This document shows, piece by piece, positions 25,259 to 35,158 of a stretch of DNA of 64,000 nt. Within the stretch, counting starts at the first letter, position 1. Every line of letters begins with the position of its first letter. Source of the stretch: Chengkuizengella axinellae (GTDB lineage Bacteria; Bacillota; Bacilli; Paenibacillales; KCTC-33759); NCBI RefSeq assembly GCF_030730905.1, contig NZ_JAVAMP010000007.1, positions 124,001 through 188,000 on the forward strand. Reading direction: 5' to 3'. The notes under the pieces are model-generated. The model worked only from the letters and a program-made list of their open reading frames with translations. It was not told where the DNA came from and did no database searches. The translations under genes and the position numbers were made by a program.

Positions 25259-26473
25259 TTAAGCATCGATTCTTCTAAACTGTTTTCTGAAAATGATAGA
25301 TACTATGCTAGATAAAAATGTAATGGCTGCAGCGATAACAAATACACTTCTAACTCCTAACATATCTGTTAAATAACCAAAAAGCAAAGTGGATACAGCA
25401 AAAGTAAACGTCAGCATCGCATCTTGAGCTGAATAGACTTTAGGCAAAATCTCATGATCTGCACTAAATTGGACAATGGTCTGCTGAGCAATGGATTTGA
25501 ACTGTAGTGATATCCCTATACTAATAGAAATTACTAATGCTAACCATGGAGCACTTAACAAACCAAACCATAGTGTAAATCCAGCATATAACAAACAGCC
25601 TAACATGATAAACAAATAAAGATGCTGCTTAATGATTTTTTCCATTCTAAAACTAAACATTCCACCAATGATTAAACCAATGAAGAATGTAGCATTGATA
25701 TAACCCCACCAAGCTTCACTTTTTTGTATTACTTCTTCCACATAAATATATAAAATAGCAGCGATCCATACGACGCCTGCAATTGAATCTAATATATCAA
25801 TTAACGTAATTCCTTTAAGGGACGGTTTGTGCCAAATCGTTGTCCATCCTTCCTTGAAAGACTCCCACTGTGTTTTAGATTTCGTATCTTCCTCAGAAGT
25901 CACTGTTGGGTCATTCAACAAAGACATCAAAATACTAGAAGCAACAAACAACATAAACGTAATAAATATGAGTAAGTCATTTCCTAGCACTGCAACGATG
26001 ATCCCACTAATCGCCCATCCGCCTAGTTGAACAGATTGATCTACAATAGATAAAAAGCTATTTGCTTTCACTAATTCCTCTTTATCAACAATTCTTGGTA
26101 ACATTGCATTTCGAGCCGGGTTTGCCCAACCATCTAAAAAAGCAATGATCGATGCAAACAAAAATAATAGAAATATATTTTCTAAGTGTAGACCAGAAAA
26201 AAGAATGATGGTGAAAACAAGAAGTAAACCTGTTTTAACCGATTGAGAAGTGACCAATACAGACTTTAAGCTTAGTCGATCTAAAACCCAAGGAGCAGCA
26301 ATCCCTCCAAAAAAACGGCTAAAAGCAATGACAAACGGTACAAAAGCCATAAAAGCTGCGGAGCCTGTCACATAATAAACCGTTGTAATCATTGAAACAA
26401 TATAAAAAACATCTCCTAAATTAGCCAATGCTTGACCAGCCCATAGGAAATGAAACGATAATCTATTAGACAT
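25259..26473 (-). CDS. MFS transporter
   Basis: About 404 residues with ~12 membrane helices, of the MFS_3-type enterobactin/macrolide exporter branch, similar in layout to the protein at 10462 but only distantly alike. I place the start at ATG 26473 (MSNRLSFHFLWAGQ), preceded by AAGGGG; a TTG at 26494 lies upstream of that site. No regulator is adjacent. Substrate unknown. Confidence 0.8.
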   Translation of the reverse strand: MSNRLSFHFLWAGQALANLGDVFYIVSMITTVYYVTGSAAFMAFVPFVIAFSRFFGGIAAPWVLDRLSLKSVLVTSQSVKTGLLLVFTIILFSGLHLENIFLLFLFASIIAFLDGWANPARNAMLPRIVDKEELVKANSFLSIVDQSVQLGGWAISGIIVAVLGNDLLIFITFMLFVASSILMSLLNDPTVTSEEDTKSKTQWESFKEGWTTIWHKPSLKGITLIDILDSIAGVVWIAAILYIYVEEVIQKSEAWWGYINATFFIGLIIGGMFSFRMEKIIKQHLYLFIMLGCLLYAGFTLWFGLLSAPWLALVISISIGISLQFKSIAQQTIVQFSADHEILPKVYSAQDAMLTFTFAVSTLLFGYLTDMLGVRSVFVIAAAITFLSSIVSIIFRKQFRRIDA

Positions 26474-26650
26474 CGTCAATCTATCCCCTTCCAATATTCA
26501 GTTTTAAGTTTTTTGTTAAGGAATAGATATTTTTACACCGGAGCACCTCTCTAAACAATTTAAAAACAATTATACATAATTTACAAGAAACCGTCCACAG
26601 GATATTAAGTCTACATACAGGAAGAAAAGTGATACTCCCGTATAAATAGA

Positions 26651-26686
26651 AAAAAGCTTCTTTCACATGGTTGTGAAGAAGCTTTT
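26651..26686 (-). terminator. Terminator of the metNIQ operon
   Basis: AAAAGCTTCTTCAC and GTGAAAGAAGCTTTTTT arms on the minus strand with a 6-base loop and T run, 115 bases after metQ. Confidence 0.8.
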
Positions 26687-26800
26687 CAAACTTAGAAAGG
26701 ATGTGTATGCTGTGAAGATCCAATAACAAATTAATTTATTATCGATCCATACACCATCTTATGTTGTTTAACTTAAAAATGTTACTGATTGATTCTAAAA

Positions 26801-27610
26801 TTATTCAGAAACAGGAACAACTGAATTGTTGTACTCTTCTAAGATAAAGCTTTGAATTTCCTCTGAACGAAGAACTTCAACTAAGGTTTGGATCTCTTCG
26901 CGTGTTTCATCCCCATTTCTTACCGTGATGATGTTTACATAAGGAGATTCTGATCCTTCAAGGGCAATTGCATCTTCAACAGGGTTCAACCCAGCATCAA
27001 TTGCATAGTTTGTGTTGATTAAAACTGCATCCCCTTCACCATTGTTATATACTTGCGGTAAAAGTCCTGCTTCAATATCTGCAGTAAACTCAATGTCTCT
27101 ATAATATTCAACAATATCTTCAATTGTAGCTTCTGTTATATTCACTGATTCATCTACTTTAATTAATCCTTCATTTTGCAATAAAGCTAAGAAGCGTCCA
27201 TGATCAGCTACAGAATTACTCATAATGACTTCAGCACCATCTGGTAAATCAGCTAAGCTTTCATATTCCTGAGAATAGACACCGATTGGTTCAATATGAA
27301 TCCCACCAGCATTGACAAAATCATATCCATGATCCGCAATTTGACTTTCTAAGTATGGAATGTGTTGAAAATAGTTTGCATCTAATTCTTTTTCAGCTAA
27401 CGCTTTGTTAGGCAGAACATAATCTTGGAATGTAATAATTTCTAATTCAATCCCTTTTTCCTCTAGAATCGGAGCTGCTTTCTCTAAAATTTCAGCATGA
27501 GGTACATTGGATGCCCCAACAACTAATTTACTTTCTGCGCTATCGCTGCCACAAGCAGCTAATGCTAATACAAATGTCAATATTACAACTGATAATAATA
27601 CTTTCTTCAT
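26801..27610 (-). CDS. metQ: Methionine ABC transporter substrate-binding lipoprotein MetQ
   Basis: 269 residues. The signal peptide ends in lipobox LAAC (Cys20), anchoring the protein outside the membrane. The NlpA/MetQ fold is shown by VVGASNVPHAEILEKAAPIL, then NANYFQHIPYL and GGIHIEPIGVYSQ. It captures methionine (D- or L-) for MetNI. Third gene of the metN-metI-metQ operon under a SAM-I riboswitch. Confidence 0.95.
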   Translation of the reverse strand: MKKVLLSVVILTFVLALAACGSDSAESKLVVGASNVPHAEILEKAAPILEEKGIELEIITFQDYVLPNKALAEKELDANYFQHIPYLESQIADHGYDFVNAGGIHIEPIGVYSQEYESLADLPDGAEVIMSNSVADHGRFLALLQNEGLIKVDESVNITEATIEDIVEYYRDIEFTADIEAGLLPQVYNNGEGDAVLINTNYAIDAGLNPVEDAIALEGSESPYVNIITVRNGDETREEIQTLVEVLRSEEIQSFILEEYNNSVVPVSE

Positions 27611-27632
27611 GATTTCTCTCTCCCCTATTTTT

Positions 27633-28298
27633 TTATCTTTTATCTATTTTTGAAGTGACATAGTCACCTACAAACTGAATTATAAATACAATCATTAATA
27701 TTAATATTGTAGCTACCCATGTATAATCATATTGGGAACGTTGATAACCAAATAAATAAGCTAAATTCCCTAATCCACCTGCACCTATTACACCAGCCAT
27801 GGCAGTATAACCTACTAGAGCAATTGCAGTTACTGTAATACCTGATACAAGCGCTGGCATAGCTTCTGGTAGAAGCACCCTCCAAATAATTGTGGTAGTT
27901 TTTGCACCCATCGCTCTTGCAGCTTCAATTACACCTTTATCAATTTCCTTCAATGCAATCTCCACCATACGTGCATAAAACGGAGCAGCGCCTATAATTA
28001 AAGCAGGTAATGCAGCATTTTGACCTAACATTTTGCCAATTAAAATTATAGTAAAGGGAATTAAAAGAACAATTAATATGATAAATGGAATGGATCTAAA
28101 TATATTAACAATAGCTGCAACAATAGCATGGATGATTTTATTTTCATATAAATTACCCTTTGACGTTAGAAACAACATTAAACCTAATATAATCCCAAGA
28201 ATAAAAGTGGCGAATACAGAAACACCAGTCATATATAAAGTCTCAAGTGTAGCTTCATATACCTTTTCCCACCGTATATTAGGAAGCAACTCACTCAT
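27633..28298 (-). CDS. metI: Methionine ABC transporter permease MetI
   Basis: 221 residues, five membrane helices. The ABC-permease EAA loop is EAARAMGAKTTTIIWRVLLPEA, and IGAGGLGNLAYLFGYQR is typical of MetI. It overlaps the end of metN by 8 bases and is followed by metQ. It forms the membrane channel of the methionine importer. Confidence 0.95.
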   Translation of the reverse strand: MSELLPNIRWEKVYEATLETLYMTGVSVFATFILGIILGLMLFLTSKGNLYENKIIHAIVAAIVNIFRSIPFIILIVLLIPFTIILIGKMLGQNAALPALIIGAAPFYARMVEIALKEIDKGVIEAARAMGAKTTTIIWRVLLPEAMPALVSGITVTAIALVGYTAMAGVIGAGGLGNLAYLFGYQRSQYDYTWVATILILMIVFIIQFVGDYVTSKIDKR

Positions 28299-29316
28299 GG
28301 CTCAACACCTCCGCCTTCACCTTCTGCTGACGAATATATTGAATCGCCTGCTCTACTTCTTTGATATCCCCATCCACATGTACAAACATCGTTCCAACTG
28401 CTCCCCCATGCGTTTGAGAAACCTTTCCTTGCAATATATTAAAGTTAACATCAAATTTCCTGATCACATTTGTGATTAAGGGCATCTCAGCTGTATCCCC
28501 TACAAAGGTTAATTGAATAACTTTTCCTTCTGGATGTTGAGATAATAAGTTCTCGATCATTTCGTTAGAAGATTCAGGTTCAATCACTTGATTCACAAAC
28601 CTTTTTGTCATAGGTTGCTCAGGGTTTTCAAATACGTCTAGTACATTTCCTTCCTCAACTACTTCTCCATCCTCCATCACTGCAACACGATGACATATTT
28701 TACGGATGACATGCATTTCGTGAGTAATGAGTACGATGGTTAACCCAAGTTTCTGATTGATATCTACTAAAAGCTCTAAAATAGAATCTGTGGTTTGTGG
28801 GTCTAACGCTGAGGTAGCTTCATCGCATAATAGCACCTTCGGTTTATTCGCGAGTGCTCTTGCGATACCCACACGCTGCTTTTGACCACCACTTAATTGT
28901 GAAGGATAAGCTTTCTCTCTTCCTTCTAATCCTACAAGCTTAATCAATTCTTTCACGATTTTTGATCTCTCTTTTTTAGACATGCCAGCAATTTCTAGTG
29001 GAAAAGAAATGTTCTCCTCAACTGTTCTAGACCACAATAAGTTAAAATGCTGAAAGATCATACCAATCTCTTGACGAGCTTTTCTCAATTCGCGCCCACT
29101 GATGTGATTGATTTCTCTATTAGCAACCATGATTGTCCCTTTAGTAGGGGTTTCTAAGCCATTTAACAGGCGTATTAAGGTACTTTTCCCAGCCCCGCTA
29201 TAGCCTATAATGCCAAAGATTTGACCTTTATTAATATTCATATCTACATTTTTAACAGCTGTCACTGTACTGTCTTTTAATTCATAGATTTTTGTAACTT
29301 GTGATAGTTTAATCAT
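28291..29316 (-). CDS. metN: Methionine ABC transporter ATP-binding protein MetN
   Basis: 341 residues. ATPase domain: Walker A GYSGAGKST, Q-loop MIFQHFNLL, signature LSGGQKQRVGIARAL, Walker B VLLCDEATSALD, switch LITHEMHVI. The last ~90 residues form the NIL domain that senses methionine and inhibits transport when it is plentiful. Transcription is further controlled by the SAM-I riboswitch upstream, so supply is checked at RNA and protein level. Confidence 0.95.
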   Translation of the reverse strand: MIKLSQVTKIYELKDSTVTAVKNVDMNINKGQIFGIIGYSGAGKSTLIRLLNGLETPTKGTIMVANREINHISGRELRKARQEIGMIFQHFNLLWSRTVEENISFPLEIAGMSKKERSKIVKELIKLVGLEGREKAYPSQLSGGQKQRVGIARALANKPKVLLCDEATSALDPQTTDSILELLVDINQKLGLTIVLITHEMHVIRKICHRVAVMEDGEVVEEGNVLDVFENPEQPMTKRFVNQVIEPESSNEMIENLLSQHPEGKVIQLTFVGDTAEMPLITNVIRKFDVNFNILQGKVSQTHGGAVGTMFVHVDGDIKEVEQAIQYIRQQKVKAEVLSHE

Positions 29317-29536
29317 GACGATTCACCAGCCTAAAAGTTTAGAAAAAACTGTCCATTGATGTTTTAACTTGATGTGCTATCTAGAAAGACAGTTTATTTT
29401 CCATATATTATATATTTATAACTAACCTATATCGTATTGAATAACTCATCCAAGGGAATGCAATCCCTTCATAGAATCAAATAAATTCTCTATCGGTGAT
29501 CTTTGGAAGATGTCGTCGAGTCCTTCTATAGAAACT

Positions 29537-29698
29537 AAAAAACCTTCCTGCATGAGCAGAAAGGTTAATTCATCTATCGTTTACCTTTCTCTCATCTTCC
29601 AAAGTTTACACTTTGTGCGAATTGGCACCATTTCAATTCGTCAATTGACGGTTGCCGGGTTTCATAGGGCACATCCCTCCACCTCTCTTGATAAGAGC
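29537..29698 (-). ncRNA. SAM-I (S-box) riboswitch with terminator
   Basis: On the minus strand the S-box landmarks occur in order: CTTATCAAGAGAGGTGGAGG (P1 and start of P2), GAAACCCGGCAACC, ATGGTGCCAATTC, and GGAAGATGAGAG closing P1. It is followed by a terminator with arms AACCTTTCTGC and GCAGGAAGGTT plus six T (29537-29566). With SAM bound the terminator forms and metNIQ is switched off. The remaining ~220 bases to metN hold nothing clear. Confidence 0.95.
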
Positions 29699-29758
29699 AG
29701 TTCAATTATGAAATTATGATATTTACTATTTTATAAATTGCTTTTAGATATGAAGATG

Positions 29759-29787
29759 ATTCTAACATGTCTATCATACCCTGTCAA
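29759..29787 (-). promoter_or_regulatory. SigA-type promoter of metNIQ
   Basis: TTGACA (complement of 29782-29787), 17-base spacer, TAGAAT (complement of 29759-29764), about 60 bases before the riboswitch aptamer. Confidence 0.8.
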
Positions 29788-29823
29788 TTCTTTCACAGAA
29801 AAGTCAAAATCTATTGGAATGTA

Positions 29824-32800
29824 TTACCTTATATCAAACGCTGTACTGCTAGTTCCTTCTTTTGTTTTTCTAACATCTAACACAGCTGGAATAGCTTGCT
29901 TTAATTCCTGAACATGTGAAATAACACCAATCATCCGACCTGATTTTTGTAACTCAATTAACGTATCGATGGCTTTTGTCAGAGACTCTTCATCCAATGA
30001 ACCAAAACCTTCGTCAATAAACATCGTTTCTATCGAGATCCCACCCTCATAGGTTTGAATGACATCTGCCATACCTAAAGCCAAACATAGAGAAGCATTA
30101 AATTTTTCCCCACCAGACATTGTTTTTACATCTCTCAACTGACCTGTGTAATGATCATATACGTCTAATCCAAGACCGCTTTGCCTTCCCCGCTTTTCCA
30201 AGCGATCACTGCGCAATAATTGGAATTGACCATTAGATAGTTTTTGCAATCTCCCATTTGCCATTTGAATGATTTGTTCTAAAAATTCAATCTGTAGATA
30301 ACGTTCAAAGGAAATTTTTTTTACATTGTCCCCTCGTATCACATCATATAAATCTTTAATCAACTGATACCTGTCTTCTGCTTGCTGTACTTTTTCACTC
30401 ACAGATAATATGTTTTGTTTCCCTTCCTCCGCTCGCTCAGTATAATTCTGTACTTCATAATATTGTGTTCGTATTTGCTCAACTAGTTTTTTCAACTCAT
30501 CTAGGCTGTTTTGTATCTCGTTTAGATCTTCCCGTTTTTTATCCTTTAACTCTCCCTCTAGCTCATCAATCTGTTTTGATACAGTCGTGAGGTTAGATTT
30601 CCAATCTTCCATTTGTTTTGTAAGCTGTAACCTGATTTCCTTTGTCATTTTTGCCTTCTGATAATCCGACTCCTGAAGGAAACCCGCTTCTACTAGGCTT
30701 TGAGAAAATTGATGATTTACTTTTTCTAGTTTTCCCTGTGTTTCCTGTACTTGAGTTTCAGCGTTTACTAGATGAGCACCCACTTCTGAACGTTTTATTT
30801 TTGTTTGTTCAAGCTGCTCTTGCACCGTCTTCCATCGAAGTTCTAAAGCCGATTTTTGACTTTGAATTTGCTTCATTCTTTCCTCTAACAACGCAAGTGA
30901 TCGAACTTCCTCTGGTATGTTGACAATGCTTTGCTCTAAAAGTGCTTTTTCAGTAGCATGCTTCGTATTTACTTCGTTTAAATCTGATCGTATTTTTTCT
31001 TTTTCCTTTGTTTTTTGATCTAACCATTGATTTAACTCATCTAACAAAGGTTTAAGTTGATCTAAATGATTTTGTTTTTCTCTTAACAGCTCTACTTCTT
31101 TTTTTAAGCTTTTCCCTAATTGAACAAAGTGATCATACTCTTCTTTTATATTTTCTAAATGAAAACCATATTGAATCACTACTTGTTGTTTTTCATTCAT
31201 TTGTAAAGAGAAGTTTTCTACTTTAGCTTCTACCTTTCGATATTCATCTAGTGCTTCTTCTTTTGCTTTTCTGGCTGTATCTAAAACTTGTTTTGAAGGA
31301 ATTTCCTCCGTGTTTTTAGTTTTAGATGGATGTTCCTTGCTCCCACAAACTGGGCACATCTCCCCATCATGAAGATGAGCTGCCAAAATGCTTGCCTGAC
31401 CTTCAATCCAACGTTTTTCGATGGTATCATAATGATGTTGGGCTTTTTCAAAGTTGGATTTATTCAAAGCTACTTCTTCCCTTGCTTCAAACACAGCTTG
31501 CTGTAATTTCATATATTCTGTGAGCACTACCGATTGCTCTCGTTTTTCCGCTAACATTTCTTGTTTCTCAGGTAAAGAACGAAGCTGAGTTTCTAACGTT
31601 TTTATTTCTTCTATAACCTTATTTCTCTCTGTTTGTTTCGTTTGCATCTGTTTTTCTAGTGTGTTGAATGTTTGCTGTAAATGTCCGCTTTTATGCTCAA
31701 GATCTTTTATTTGTATTTGCTTCTGATTTAAGTCCTTTACAATAGGCAGCCATTCTTGAAGATGTTCCAGTTGTTTTGAGATGCGCTCTAGTTCAGGTTG
31801 TTTCTTTTCTTCTTCTTGATATTCCTGCTTCGCATTTTCAAGCCTTTTCTCAGCTTGCAGATCAGTTATTTTTGCTTTTTCCAATGCTTTGTTTTTAGAC
31901 AGGAAATCTTTTTTTGCTTCCATTTGATTTTGCTCGACAAGTTGGATGCGATCCGTTTTTTCAGCCAACTCTATCTTTTTTTTCATAGACGCCATTTCAG
32001 GCAATTGGCTTTCAAGTTTTTCTTTGTATGCCTTCTTTTGCTCGAGTATATCAAACCGCTGATGAATCGCTTCCGCATAATGATATTGTGCCGTAATATC
32101 CTGCAATTTTTTTGTTTCTCGTTGGAGCCTCAGCTCATTGCTGCTCACTTCTTCTTTATAATAAGAAATCTCTTCCTCAAGTGCCTCTAAAATTTGAAAT
32201 GTATTATATAAATCTTGTCCAAAAACTTCAGTTAACTGGGTACCCTCCCGCATAGGCAAGGCTGTTTTTAAGCTATTAATGTAGATGCCTCTTTCTTTAA
32301 TTTGCTGTTCAAAAATAGATTGAGATTGTTTTCTCCTCTCATTCAACATACTCTCTACATTTTTATATAATCCAGTTTTGAAAATACGGCGTAAAATTTC
32401 TTCTTTATTTTCTGTATCCGATGTTAAAAGCTTACGAAATTCCCCCTGTGGCAGCATGACAATTTGATTAAATTGTTCTTTACTAATTCCTAATAACTGA
32501 AGCACTTTTTCGTTTACTTGAGAAACGATAAAACGTTCACACATCGGTTTTTCCATGCCATCTGTCGTTTCAAAAAACTCATACCGCTCTCCTGTAGCAC
32601 TTTTATTGCCTGATTTCACATGAGAAAGCTGACGGAATATACGATAGGTGTGTTTTTTTAGCTCAAATTCAAGTTCAACAGATGTATATAATTCGTCCTC
32701 TGCAAACTGACTTCGCAGCATTTTTGAATCATTTCGATCCTGACCACTTGCTTCACCATATAACGCAAAACAAATCGCATCAAAAATGGAAGTTTTTCCT

Positions 32801-32916
32801 GCCCCTGTTTTCCCTGATATGACAAACAAACGATGTTCGTCGAGCTCTGTGAAGTCAATGATCTCCGTCAGTTTATAAGGACCAAATGCGGTCATTTTGA
32901 TTTTTAACGGCCTCAT
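29824..32916 (-). CDS. sbcC: Exonuclease SbcCD, ATPase subunit SbcC
   Basis: 1030 residues, a Rad50-like protein. Walker A GKTGAGKTS near the N-terminus, two long coiled coils joined by the zinc hook CPVCGSKEHP at about residue 520, then signature MSGGEKFNASL and Walker B ETMFIDEGFGSLDEE at the C-terminus. With SbcD it processes hairpins and double-strand ends. Its start overlaps the sbcD stop by 4 bases, so the two are translationally coupled. Confidence 0.95.
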   Translation of the reverse strand: MRPLKIKMTAFGPYKLTEIIDFTELDEHRLFVISGKTGAGKTSIFDAICFALYGEASGQDRNDSKMLRSQFAEDELYTSVELEFELKKHTYRIFRQLSHVKSGNKSATGERYEFFETTDGMEKPMCERFIVSQVNEKVLQLLGISKEQFNQIVMLPQGEFRKLLTSDTENKEEILRRIFKTGLYKNVESMLNERRKQSQSIFEQQIKERGIYINSLKTALPMREGTQLTEVFGQDLYNTFQILEALEEEISYYKEEVSSNELRLQRETKKLQDITAQYHYAEAIHQRFDILEQKKAYKEKLESQLPEMASMKKKIELAEKTDRIQLVEQNQMEAKKDFLSKNKALEKAKITDLQAEKRLENAKQEYQEEEKKQPELERISKQLEHLQEWLPIVKDLNQKQIQIKDLEHKSGHLQQTFNTLEKQMQTKQTERNKVIEEIKTLETQLRSLPEKQEMLAEKREQSVVLTEYMKLQQAVFEAREEVALNKSNFEKAQHHYDTIEKRWIEGQASILAAHLHDGEMCPVCGSKEHPSKTKNTEEIPSKQVLDTARKAKEEALDEYRKVEAKVENFSLQMNEKQQVVIQYGFHLENIKEEYDHFVQLGKSLKKEVELLREKQNHLDQLKPLLDELNQWLDQKTKEKEKIRSDLNEVNTKHATEKALLEQSIVNIPEEVRSLALLEERMKQIQSQKSALELRWKTVQEQLEQTKIKRSEVGAHLVNAETQVQETQGKLEKVNHQFSQSLVEAGFLQESDYQKAKMTKEIRLQLTKQMEDWKSNLTTVSKQIDELEGELKDKKREDLNEIQNSLDELKKLVEQIRTQYYEVQNYTERAEEGKQNILSVSEKVQQAEDRYQLIKDLYDVIRGDNVKKISFERYLQIEFLEQIIQMANGRLQKLSNGQFQLLRSDRLEKRGRQSGLGLDVYDHYTGQLRDVKTMSGGEKFNASLCLALGMADVIQTYEGGISIETMFIDEGFGSLDEESLTKAIDTLIELQKSGRMIGVISHVQELKQAIPAVLDVRKTKEGTSSTAFDIR

Positions 32917-34076
32917 TTTCGCTCACCTTCTACCTGCAGCATTTCCTGCAATACTTCAGTAAACTGTTTTTCTGTTTCCCCAGTAACTTCAGTTCCCCTT
33001 ACCTCTTTGTAAAAAGCTTTAAATAGTGAAAGTTCATCCATTTTAGACCTTTCTACAACCTGTTCCTCTTGATCATTTAGTTGAGTCATTGATATTTTTC
33101 GCTCCACATGCATTGCATTAGGAAATACTGTCCGGACACGTTCCATAGGAGATAACACAGGTGTTTCATCCAACAGTCGAACAAATACGTAATCCTCATT
33201 TTTATCCATCTGTTCAATTTCTTCTAATTTTCCTTCGATCGTATACATATCTCTCTTAGGAGTTAACGCGCGTTTTTCAATGTTTGTTTGTCCTTGTTCA
33301 TCTAGTTCAACGATATAAAACACTTTATTATGTTTTTCTTCCGAGATAGAGTACTTTAAAGGTGATCCAGCATATCGGATGGTTTCATTTTTCACGTAAT
33401 GAGCTTGATGCAAATGACCTAAAGCGGTGTAATGGAATGAAGAGAAATGATCCGCACTGACATACTCTGTTCCTCCCATAGATAACGGGCGCTCTGATTC
33501 ACTTGTATTTGCTGCTTTCTCTCCATAAGGTGTAACAAACGCATGGCCTACAAAGACATGACGTGCATTATGATCCATGTTTTCTTGAATTCGTTCTACA
33601 GTAGCTTCCATAGCTTCATCATATGTACGAATTTCATCCTTTTGTAAAACATATCTCACTTTACCTGGCTCAGCATAAGGGACTAAATGAAAGTGAACTT
33701 CTCCAAATTCATCATGCAAAACGATAGATTCAAATTGATCTGAAAACTCTCCGACCATGTAATAACCCGCGGCATTCATCATTTGACTTCCAAATTGCAG
33801 CCTACCTGGACTGTCATGGTTTCCTGCTACAGCAATAACAGGTATTTTATATTCAATTACGATCTTTCTAAGTACCTCATCCAACAAATCAATGGCTTCC
33901 GTTGGAGGTACCGCTCTATCATACAAGTCTCCTGCAATAATAACTGCATCTGGTTTCTCTTGTTTCACAGCCTCAGTAAATTGATTCAATACAAATCGTT
34001 GATCCTCTGTCATATACACTCCCTGAACCAACTTGCCTAAATGCCAATCTGCTGTATGAAAAAACTTCACTTTCAC
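32913..34076 (-). CDS. sbcD: Exonuclease SbcCD, nuclease subunit SbcD
   Basis: 387 residues, a Mre11-like metallophosphoesterase: HTADWHLGK, IIAGDLYDRAVPP, VAGNHDSPGRL, GHAF and LGHLHQAH carry the two-manganese site. The C-terminal capping region is typical for Gram-positive SbcD. First gene of sbcDC. Confidence 0.95.
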   Translation of the reverse strand: MKVKFFHTADWHLGKLVQGVYMTEDQRFVLNQFTEAVKQEKPDAVIIAGDLYDRAVPPTEAIDLLDEVLRKIVIEYKIPVIAVAGNHDSPGRLQFGSQMMNAAGYYMVGEFSDQFESIVLHDEFGEVHFHLVPYAEPGKVRYVLQKDEIRTYDEAMEATVERIQENMDHNARHVFVGHAFVTPYGEKAANTSESERPLSMGGTEYVSADHFSSFHYTALGHLHQAHYVKNETIRYAGSPLKYSISEEKHNKVFYIVELDEQGQTNIEKRALTPKRDMYTIEGKLEEIEQMDKNEDYVFVRLLDETPVLSPMERVRTVFPNAMHVERKISMTQLNDQEEQVVERSKMDELSLFKAFYKEVRGTEVTGETEKQFTEVLQEMLQVEGERK

Positions 34077-34238
34077 ACACCTGCCTCTCCGTTATTTCTT
34101 CATTTTTGAAATTAGTGTACTCTCTGTTCATCTTATATTGTTCCTATTATTATACTATTGATAGAAACAAGTTTAATAGATTATAGATTATGTTATTTCG
34201 TCTAATAATTTCCTACAATAGATCAAAAAGCAATGTAT

Positions 34239-34282
34239 TAAAAAACACCCCTTATATATTCATTCGAATACCATAGAGGTGT
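34239..34282 (-). terminator. Terminator after the TPR gene
   Basis: On the minus strand ACACCTC and GGGGTGT arms enclose a loop that itself contains ATTCGAAT, followed by TTTTTT. Confidence 0.6.
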
Positions 34283-34293
34283 AAGCTGGTAAT

Positions 34294-35151
34294 CTATCTT
34301 TGGGAAAAGGACCATCCAAATATTTTGACATGAACCAATAGCTTTGTAAGCCAATGAGAGGCGATGTACAAAACGATAAATAAGAGAATCAGGGGTCTAA
34401 AAAGAAATGCCGCTACAAGCCATAGAACTAAAAATAGATAACGGTTTTTGGCAAACATCTTGCTTGGGTATATAAGCATCCGATAAAAGAAATATTGCTT
34501 CTGTAAACTCTCAAGATACTCATCGCGAACCTGATTATTATTAGGATTTAATCTTATTGCATTCTCAAAATAACTCAAAGCTATTTTATGATCCCCTCTT
34601 CTATCTGCAGACCAGGCTAAGTACATAAATACCGATGAATCCTCCACTTCCTCTTGCAATGCCCTTTTTTCATATTGCAAAGAACCTTCCTTTTCATTTA
34701 AATGTGCCAAAAGATAACTGTAATTTGCCAAATATAAAGCGTATTTAGGGGATATTCGCAGTGCTTGTTCCATTTGTTCCATTGCTTCCTTAAATTTCAT
34801 ACGACTCGATAATTCATTTGCTTTTAAATAATAAAAATGACTTTCTGTAGGAAAGATCCGAAACGCATCATCTACCAAACGGTTGAACTCACGCCACTTT
34901 TCCTGTGTATACGCAATGCTCACCTGTAATTCCCACGCTAAAGCATCCTCTGGGTCTTTTTTCAAAGCCTCTTCAACCCAATATATTGCTTTATCGTAAT
35001 CATCTTTTTGAGTATATACTTTAGCCATTAGAGCATAACCTAATGACTCTTCAGGATCATTCTGAATATACTTTTCAATTTCTTCTATTGCCTCTTTATA
35101 TTTTCCCCATTGGATTAATTGATTAATCGCACTAGTTGTTTGTACGTTCAT
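34294..35151 (-). CDS. Tetratricopeptide-repeat protein with C-terminal membrane segments
   Basis: 285 residues. Five or so TPR units fill residues ~1-210 (for example EEALKKDPEDALAWELQVSI, AMEQMEQALRISPKYALYLA, SYFENAIRLNPNNNQVRDEY). Near the C-terminus two hydrophobic stretches (YLFLVLWLVAAFLF, PLILLFIVLYIASHWL) should anchor it in the membrane. The gene starts 7 bases after the AAA ATPase gene on the same strand, so the two probably work together, with the TPR protein as a membrane-bound adaptor. Function unknown. Confidence 0.75.
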   Translation of the reverse strand: MNVQTTSAINQLIQWGKYKEAIEEIEKYIQNDPEESLGYALMAKVYTQKDDYDKAIYWVEEALKKDPEDALAWELQVSIAYTQEKWREFNRLVDDAFRIFPTESHFYYLKANELSSRMKFKEAMEQMEQALRISPKYALYLANYSYLLAHLNEKEGSLQYEKRALQEEVEDSSVFMYLAWSADRRGDHKIALSYFENAIRLNPNNNQVRDEYLESLQKQYFFYRMLIYPSKMFAKNRYLFLVLWLVAAFLFRPLILLFIVLYIASHWLTKLLVHVKIFGWSFSQR

Positions 35152-35158
35152 AATCCAC